Assembly: GCA_021641225.1 (NCBI GenBank) | Contig: JAJWXI010000064.1 | Coordinates: 1-9,258, forward strand | From: Collinsella aerofaciens | GTDB taxonomy: Bacteria > Actinomycetota > Coriobacteriia > Coriobacteriales > Coriobacteriaceae | DNA length: 9,258 nucleotides | Reading direction: 5' to 3' | Shown here: one piece after another, positions 5,630 to 9,258 of the stretch | Numbering within the stretch: the stretch's first letter is position 1 | How the letters are laid out: every line of letters starts with the position of its first letter | Notes under the pieces: model-generated | What the model was told of the DNA's origin: nothing | The model's input: only the letters and a program-made list of their open reading frames with translations | Database searches by the model: none | Program-made: the position numbers and the translations under genes

Positions 5630-6817
5630 TTAGGCCTGTACGTACTTGCCGTCGGTGATGACGTACGCCGTGGGCTCCTTCTGGACCTGGCCCTTATCGT
5701 TCCAGGTGAGCTTGCCGGTCAGACCGTCAACGGTAATCTTGAGCATAGCCTTAGGCAGCTTCTCGGCGACCTCGGTCGGGTCAGCGTCGACACCAAGACC
5801 GGCCTCCTCGAGGGCCTCGGCCACCGCGTGCACGCCGTCGTAAGCGTCGGCGGCAAACTGGTCCGGAGTCTCGCCATACTTATCCTTGTAAGCGTTGACG
5901 AAGTCGGCGTTCTTCTCGTCGTCGGCGGAGAACGGGGTCATGAGCAGCACGCCCTCGGCAAGCGAGGTGTCGAAGCCCTCCACAGAGAGCAGGCCGTCCA
6001 TGCCGTCGGTGCCCATGAGCGTCATGTCGTAGCCCATGTCCTTGGCGTTCTTGAGCAGGACGGACGCCGGCGTGTAGTAGATCGGCGCAAAGATCATGGT
6101 GGCGCCGGCCTGCTTGGCCTTGGTCAGCTGGTTGGTAAAGCTCGTGGCGGAGTCGTCCTTAAAGGTCTCCTCGTCGACAACCTCGAGCTTGGACTCAGCG
6201 GCCTGGGCCTTAAAGGCATCCGCGACACCCGAAGAATAAGCGTCGCCGGAGTTATAGAACAGCACGAACTTCTCGTCCGCATACTTCTGCGCCAGGAACT
6301 TGGCAGCGTTGACGCCCTGGTTGGGATCGGTAAAGCAAACCTGGAAGACGCAATCCTTGCCCTTGGTGACGTCCTCGGAGGACGCGGACGGAGTGATCAT
6401 GAACGTCTCGGGGTCGTTACCGCACTCGGCGGCAACGGCAACCGACGCGCCCGTGGTGGTCGGGCCGACGAGGGCCTGCATGCCCCAGTCGAGCAGGGTG
6501 TTAAAGGCGTTGACGGCCTTCTCGCCGTCGGCCTGGTCATCCTCGGCCTTGCTGGCAAGCGGCAGCTCCTTGGTCGAGAAATCCTTGCAGCCAAGCTCGA
6601 CACCCTGGGTAACGGACTTGCCGTAGGACGCGTTGGCGCCGGTCAGCGGTCCGATGGTGCCGATCTTAAACGAAGCGTCGCCCGAAGCGGAACCGCTGTC
6701 GCCGCCGTTGGAGGAGCAGCCAGCTAGAATGGACATCGCCCCCAGACCTGCTGCGCTCGCGATAACGCTCCTGCGATTCATAACAGGGTTCAATGACTTA
6801 CCGGTGAGGCTCGACAT
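5630..6817 (-). CDS. livJ: Branched-chain amino-acid ABC transporter substrate-binding lipoprotein (copy adjacent to livH)
   Basis: A 395-residue extracytoplasmic receptor of the Leu/Ile/Val-binding (type I periplasmic binding) family. ATG 6817 has GAGGAG about 7 nt upstream; the internal ATG at 6781 has no ribosome site. The signal peptide contains twin arginines (NRRSVIAS, 14-21), a hydrophobic core and the lipobox LAGC with acylated Cys34, followed by a Gly/Ser/Asp linker. The mature domain starts KIGTIGPLTGANASYG, with ALVGPTTTGASVAVA (115-129), ITPSASSEDVT (141-151) and FYNSGDAYSSGVADAF (187-202) at positions that form the ligand cleft in this family. Residues 242-307 are identical to the paralogue upstream. 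Ligand specificity within branched-chain or other amino acids cannot be assigned. It probably has its own promoter in the AT-rich gap upstream, with read-through into livH. Confidence 0.92.
   Translation of the reverse strand: MSSLTGKSLNPVMNRRSVIASAAGLGAMSILAGCSSNGGDSGSASGDASFKIGTIGPLTGANASYGKSVTQGVELGCKDFSTKELPLASKAEDDQADGEKAVNAFNTLLDWGMQALVGPTTTGASVAVAAECGNDPETFMITPSASSEDVTKGKDCVFQVCFTDPNQGVNAAKFLAQKYADEKFVLFYNSGDAYSSGVADAFKAQAAESKLEVVDEETFKDDSATSFTNQLTKAKQAGATMIFAPIYYTPASVLLKNAKDMGYDMTLMGTDGMDGLLSVEGFDTSLAEGVLLMTPFSADDEKNADFVNAYKDKYGETPDQFAADAYDGVHAVAEALEEAGLGVDADPTEVAEKLPKAMLKITVDGLTGKLTWNDKGQVQKEPTAYVITDGKYVQA
5897..6094. repeat. Tract shared with the paralogous binding-protein gene (partner at 7356-7553)
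   Basis: This 198-bp segment encodes 66 residues (IFAPIYYTPA... to ...EKNADFV) identical in both binding proteins. The DNA differs at only scattered, mostly third-position sites, with long identical blocks such as the run around GCAGCACGCCCTCGGCAAG. Elsewhere the two proteins differ much more often. The pattern suggests gene conversion or strong constraint after tandem duplication. Confidence 0.7.
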
Positions 6818-7088
6818 GCGGCTCTCCTCTCAAATCTCGTCGGGTTTCGGTTACCCAACAGGCCATCCTTCGCCGTGTTCGGCGTTCGCAAAATAGTAGA
6901 CGCTTTAGTTGAGAAAAGTGGCGATTATTTCAACTATTCTTTTGTTTTGTCCGTTTATCCATAATTATGCGTATTTCTATTGGTTTATGCAGTTTAGCCA
7001 CTTTATTGTGTGAAAGTAATGTTTCCATTCTGTTACAAGCTTCCCTGTCCTGATTAAAACGGCCTCACCGGTAGCGCTTTATACGCAC
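6818..7088 (-). promoter_or_regulatory. AT-rich gap between the two binding-protein genes, likely promoter region
   Basis: This 271-bp gap is markedly AT-rich compared with the surrounding coding DNA, which is typical of a promoter region for the downstream gene at 5630-6817. A 7-bp dyad TAGTTGA (6906-6912) / TCAACTA (6930-6936) with a 17-nt spacer could be an operator. I see no -35/-10 pair good enough to name; CATAAT and TACTAT on the minus strand are weak -10 candidates without matching -35 boxes. No convincing terminator follows the upstream gene, so read-through is possible. Confidence 0.4.
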
Positions 7089-8255
7089 TTAGGCGGCGAT
7101 GTACTTGCCGTCCTGGATCACATAGGCTGTAGCGGGCTTCTCGACTTGGCCCTCGTCGTTCCACGTGAGCTCGCCCGTCAGGCCCTCGATCTTGATCTTG
7201 CGCATGGCCTTGGCAAGATCGCCGGCAATGTCGGCGCCGTCGGCCGTAATATCGATGTCTGCCTTATCGATAGCCTCGACAATCGCATGGACGCAGTCAT
7301 AGGCATCGGCGGCAAACTGGTTGGGCGTCTCGTCGTAGGCGTCCTTATATGCCTTGACGAAGTCGGCGTTCTTCTCATCGTCGGCAGAGAACGGGGTCAT
7401 GAGCAGCACGCCCTCGGCAAGGGAGGTGTCGAAGCCCTCAACGGAGAGCAGGCCGTCCATGCCGTCGGTACCCATGAGGGTCATGTCGTATCCCATGTCC
7501 TTGGCGTTCTTGAGCAAAACGGACGCCGGCGTGTAGTAGATCGGCGCAAAGATGAGCGTGGCGCCGGCCTCCTTGGCCTTGGTGAGCTGGTTGGTAAAGC
7601 TCGTGGAGGAGTCGTCCTTAAAGGTCTCGGTATCGACGATGTCGAGCTTGGATGCCTTGGCCTGCTCGGCAAAAGCGTCGGCAACGCCCGAGCTATACGT
7701 ATCGCCGGAGTTGTAGAACAGGGCGATCTTGGCGTCTGCATACTTCTCGGCCAAGAACTTCGCGGCGCTGGCACCCATGGTGGGATCGGTGAAGCAAACC
7801 TGAAAGACCGTTGTCTTATCCTTGGTCACGTCGAGCGACGAGGCCGAAGGCGTGACCATGAGCATATCGTCGGCAATCTCGCCCGAGACGGCGACGGCAG
7901 CACCGGTGGTGACGGGGCCGACGAGCGCCTGCATGCCCCAGTCGCACAACGTATTGAAGGCGTTGATGGCCTTCTCGCCGTCGGCGACATCGTCCTCGGA
8001 CTTAAGCGAGAGCTTGAGGTCCTTGGTCGAGAAATCCTTGGCGGCGAGCTTGGCGCCCTTCTCGGCCGAGACGCCATAGGTTGCCGCGGCGCCGGTCAGA
8101 GGGCCGATAACGCCAATCTTGAAGGTCTTGCCGTCATCGGCGGAGCCGCCGTCCGAGCCACCCGACGAACAACCAGCGAGTGCCGCGGTGCTGCCGAGCG
8201 CCGCGGCGCCGGCGAGAAAGTTCCTACGGCTGAGCGTGCTGTTGATGTTGAACAT
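7089..8255 (-). CDS. livJ: Branched-chain amino-acid ABC transporter substrate-binding lipoprotein (first, distal copy)
   Basis: A 388-residue paralogue of the downstream binding protein. ATG 8255 follows AAAGGGGG with about 5-6 nt spacing. The leader has a twin-arginine motif SRRNFLAG (9-16), a hydrophobic stretch and lipobox LAGC with Cys29, indicating Tat-type export and lipid anchoring, then a Gly/Ser/Asp linker. The mature fold shows KIGVIGPLTGAAATYG, ALVGPVTTGAAVAV, VTPSASSLDVT and FYNSGDTYSSGVADAF, corresponding to cleft residues of the family. The variable positions against its paralogue lie mainly in the first lobe, so the two may widen the ligand range of one shared LivHMGF channel. 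It is the first gene on this strand in the cluster and faces hom across a 251-bp divergent region. Specificity is not readable from sequence. Confidence 0.92.
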   Translation of the reverse strand: MFNINSTLSRRNFLAGAAALGSTAALAGCSSGGSDGGSADDGKTFKIGVIGPLTGAAATYGVSAEKGAKLAAKDFSTKDLKLSLKSEDDVADGEKAINAFNTLCDWGMQALVGPVTTGAAVAVSGEIADDMLMVTPSASSLDVTKDKTTVFQVCFTDPTMGASAAKFLAEKYADAKIALFYNSGDTYSSGVADAFAEQAKASKLDIVDTETFKDDSSTSFTNQLTKAKEAGATLIFAPIYYTPASVLLKNAKDMGYDMTLMGTDGMDGLLSVEGFDTSLAEGVLLMTPFSADDEKNADFVKAYKDAYDETPNQFAADAYDCVHAIVEAIDKADIDITADGADIAGDLAKAMRKIKIEGLTGELTWNDEGQVEKPATAYVIQDGKYIAA

Positions 8256-8506
8256 GGTGTCCCCCTTTTTCGCTGGCCGCGGTGCGGCCGTCTTGCGGTA
8301 CAGGGCAAACCTTATGGCGCAAACGTTGACAGTTTGTTACGGAAGTCCGTTTGTAGCGAGCGTGTTTCCAATGTTTCCGCAGCGTTTCGGGGGTGCCGTT
8401 TTGTGCGGCTCCTGTTGCCTGGCGAGCACGCGCCCCCGGTTCACGCTAGAATGCACTCAACCTTTAAGCGGTTTATCCATCCATAAGATGCACGAAGGAG
8501 TTATCT
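8256..8506. promoter_or_regulatory. Divergent control region between liv cluster and hom
   Basis: This 251-bp region serves two outward-facing genes. Features seen: a 6-bp hairpin GGCCGC-GGT-GCGGCC (8275-8289) just upstream of the binding-protein ribosome site; TTGACA (8326-8331) on the plus strand without a good -10 at 17 nt; palindrome ACGGA-AG-TCCGT (8339-8350) flanked by two GTTTGT copies; three GTTTC repeats (starting 8364, 8373, 8384); and TAGAAT (8447-8452), a fair -10 for hom without a clear -35. The hom ribosome site GAAGGAG is at 8494-8500. No T-box, riboswitch or leader peptide is recognisable. Promoter assignments are weak. Confidence 0.4.
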
Positions 8507-9258
8507 ATGAGCGAACCCCTGCGCACCGTGAACGTCGGTCTGATCGGTCTGGGAACCGTCGGCGGCGGCGTGGCCCGTCTGATCAAGAGCCACCACGATG
8601 AGTACCTGGCAGCCTACGGCATCGACCTTAAGCTGACCCGCGCCTGCGCGCTTGCTTGGGAGCAGGCCGAGGCGGCAGGCATTGAGCGCGAGGCCTTTAC
8701 GAGCGACTGGCACGATGTCGTCACCGACCCCGCCGTCGACATCGTCGTCGAGCTGATTGGCGGCGAGCATCCCGCAACCGAGATCTTCACCACTGCCTTC
8801 GAGAACGGCAAGCATGTCGTCTCCGCCAACAAGGCCCTGCTGGGCCGCCATGTCGAGACGCTTGCCGAGAAGGCACGTGCGTGCGGCGTGCAGATTAAGT
8901 GCGAGGCCAGCTGCGGTGGCGGCATCCCCATTGTCAGCACGCTCGAGCACGACCTAGTGGGCAACAAGATCCTGACCATCGCTGGCATCCTCAACGGCAC
9001 CACCAACTACATCCTGTCGCGCATGGACGCCGAGGGCGCCGATTACGCTGACGTGCTTGCCGACGCGCAGGCCAAGGGCTATGCCGAGGCCGACCCGTCC
9101 GCCGACGTCGACGGCTTCGATGCCGCCAGCAAGACGGCAATCCTCGCTTCCATCGGCTTTGGCACCCGCGTGACCACCGACGATGTCTACCAGCAGGGTA
9201 TCCGTACCATCGGCGCCGAGGACATCGCCCAGGCCCGCGAGCTCGGCTACACCATTAA
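8507..9258 (+). CDS. hom: Homoserine dehydrogenase, N-terminal 250 codons (cut by window end)
   Basis: This enzyme reduces aspartate-4-semialdehyde to homoserine with NAD(P)H in the aspartate pathway to threonine, isoleucine and methionine, in the cytoplasm. ATG 8507 follows GAAGGAG (8494-8500) by 6 nt. The Rossmann nucleotide loop GLGTVGGG is at 14-21. SANKALL gives the conserved Lys109. AGILNGTTNYIL follows, and the family signature from Ala187 to Lys209 (AKGYAEADPSADVDGFDAASK region) is complete, with Glu194, Asp205 and Lys209 at the spacing of the known active-site residues. The frame is open to the last base, where two bases of a codon remain; the final TAA-looking triplet is out of frame. 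The rest of the catalytic domain and any C-terminal ACT regulatory domain lie beyond the window. It is a stand-alone enzyme at its N-terminus, not an aspartokinase fusion. Confidence 0.95.
   Translation, partial: MSEPLRTVNVGLIGLGTVGGGVARLIKSHHDEYLAAYGIDLKLTRACALAWEQAEAAGIEREAFTSDWHDVVTDPAVDIVVELIGGEHPATEIFTTAFENGKHVVSANKALLGRHVETLAEKARACGVQIKCEASCGGGIPIVSTLEHDLVGNKILTIAGILNGTTNYILSRMDAEGADYADVLADAQAKGYAEADPSADVDGFDAASKTAILASIGFGTRVTTDDVYQQGIRTIGAEDIAQARELGYTI

Noticed and set aside
6799..7073. Perfect 12-bp inverted repeat TACCGGTGAGGC (6799-6810) / GCCTCACCGGTA (7062-7073) bracketing the promoter gap
   Set aside because: About 250 bp apart, with one copy inside the signal-peptide coding region. 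A 12-bp match at any distance is expected by chance in a window of this size.
7056..7088. Terminator after the distal binding-protein gene (GGCCGTTTTAATC on the minus strand)
   Set aside because: The T-run is present, but the only stem in front of it is three base pairs, too weak to call.
5828..8486. Long plus-strand open frames opposite the two binding-protein genes
   Set aside because: Same cause: the composition is repetitive Gly/Val/Leu/Arg from reverse reading of codon-biased genes, and the two frames resemble each other only because the sense genes are paralogues.
9256..9258. TAA at the very end read as the stop of hom
   Set aside because: It is out of frame: codon 250 is ATT (9254-9256) and the last two bases begin the next codon, so the gene continues beyond the window.
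1..9258. CRISPR array, tRNA, rRNA, insertion sequence or integrase
   Set aside because: No regularly spaced direct repeats, no cloverleaf-like sequence, no rRNA segments and no transposase or recombinase motifs were seen on either strand.

Overview
The window is high-GC bacterial DNA with strong Shine-Dalgarno sites, long G/C-ending codon runs and tightly packed operons. Gene content and protein style suggest a gut actinobacterium of the Coriobacteriia, perhaps a Collinsella relative. That assignment is inference from recalled family features, not from a search.

Layout. (1) Positions 1-135 hold no gene, only a cluster of short palindromes and a 15-bp tandem repeat. (2) Positions 163-1446 (+) hold a compact regulatory operon: a consensus-like promoter overlapped by a dyad, a PadR-family repressor, an overlapping membrane protein with an N-terminal HAAS/DUF1700 domain, and a third cistron that starts normally but stops at 87 codons and looks truncated. 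(3) Positions 1447-1956 hold no intact gene. The minus strand carries what reads as a frameshifted remnant of a ParB-like gene. Its apparent start lies inside a near-perfect 34-bp palindrome (1800-1833), and a second hairpin follows the liv operon. (4) Positions 1957-8255 (-) hold a complete branched-chain amino-acid (HAAT/Liv) ABC transporter. In transcription order it is two paralogous lipoprotein binding proteins, then livH, livM, livG and livF. The last four are packed with 0-11 bp overlaps or abutments. Hairpins lie between the second binding protein and livH. (5) Positions 8507-9258 (+) hold the first 250 codons of homoserine dehydrogenase (hom), divergent from the liv cluster and cut by the window edge.

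How the genes work together. The lipoproteins capture ligand outside the membrane, LivH and LivM form the channel, and LivG and LivF drive import with ATP. hom feeds the threonine/isoleucine/methionine branch, so the divergent pair joins uptake and synthesis of related amino acids. The PadR/HAAS triad is a separate system, probably autoregulated and envelope-related. Its last gene appears to have been lost where the degraded mobile-element-like DNA begins.

No clear new molecular system is visible. The items most worth checking are the 34-bp palindrome with the ParB-like remnant, the very similar central tract shared by the two binding proteins, and the hairpins before livH.
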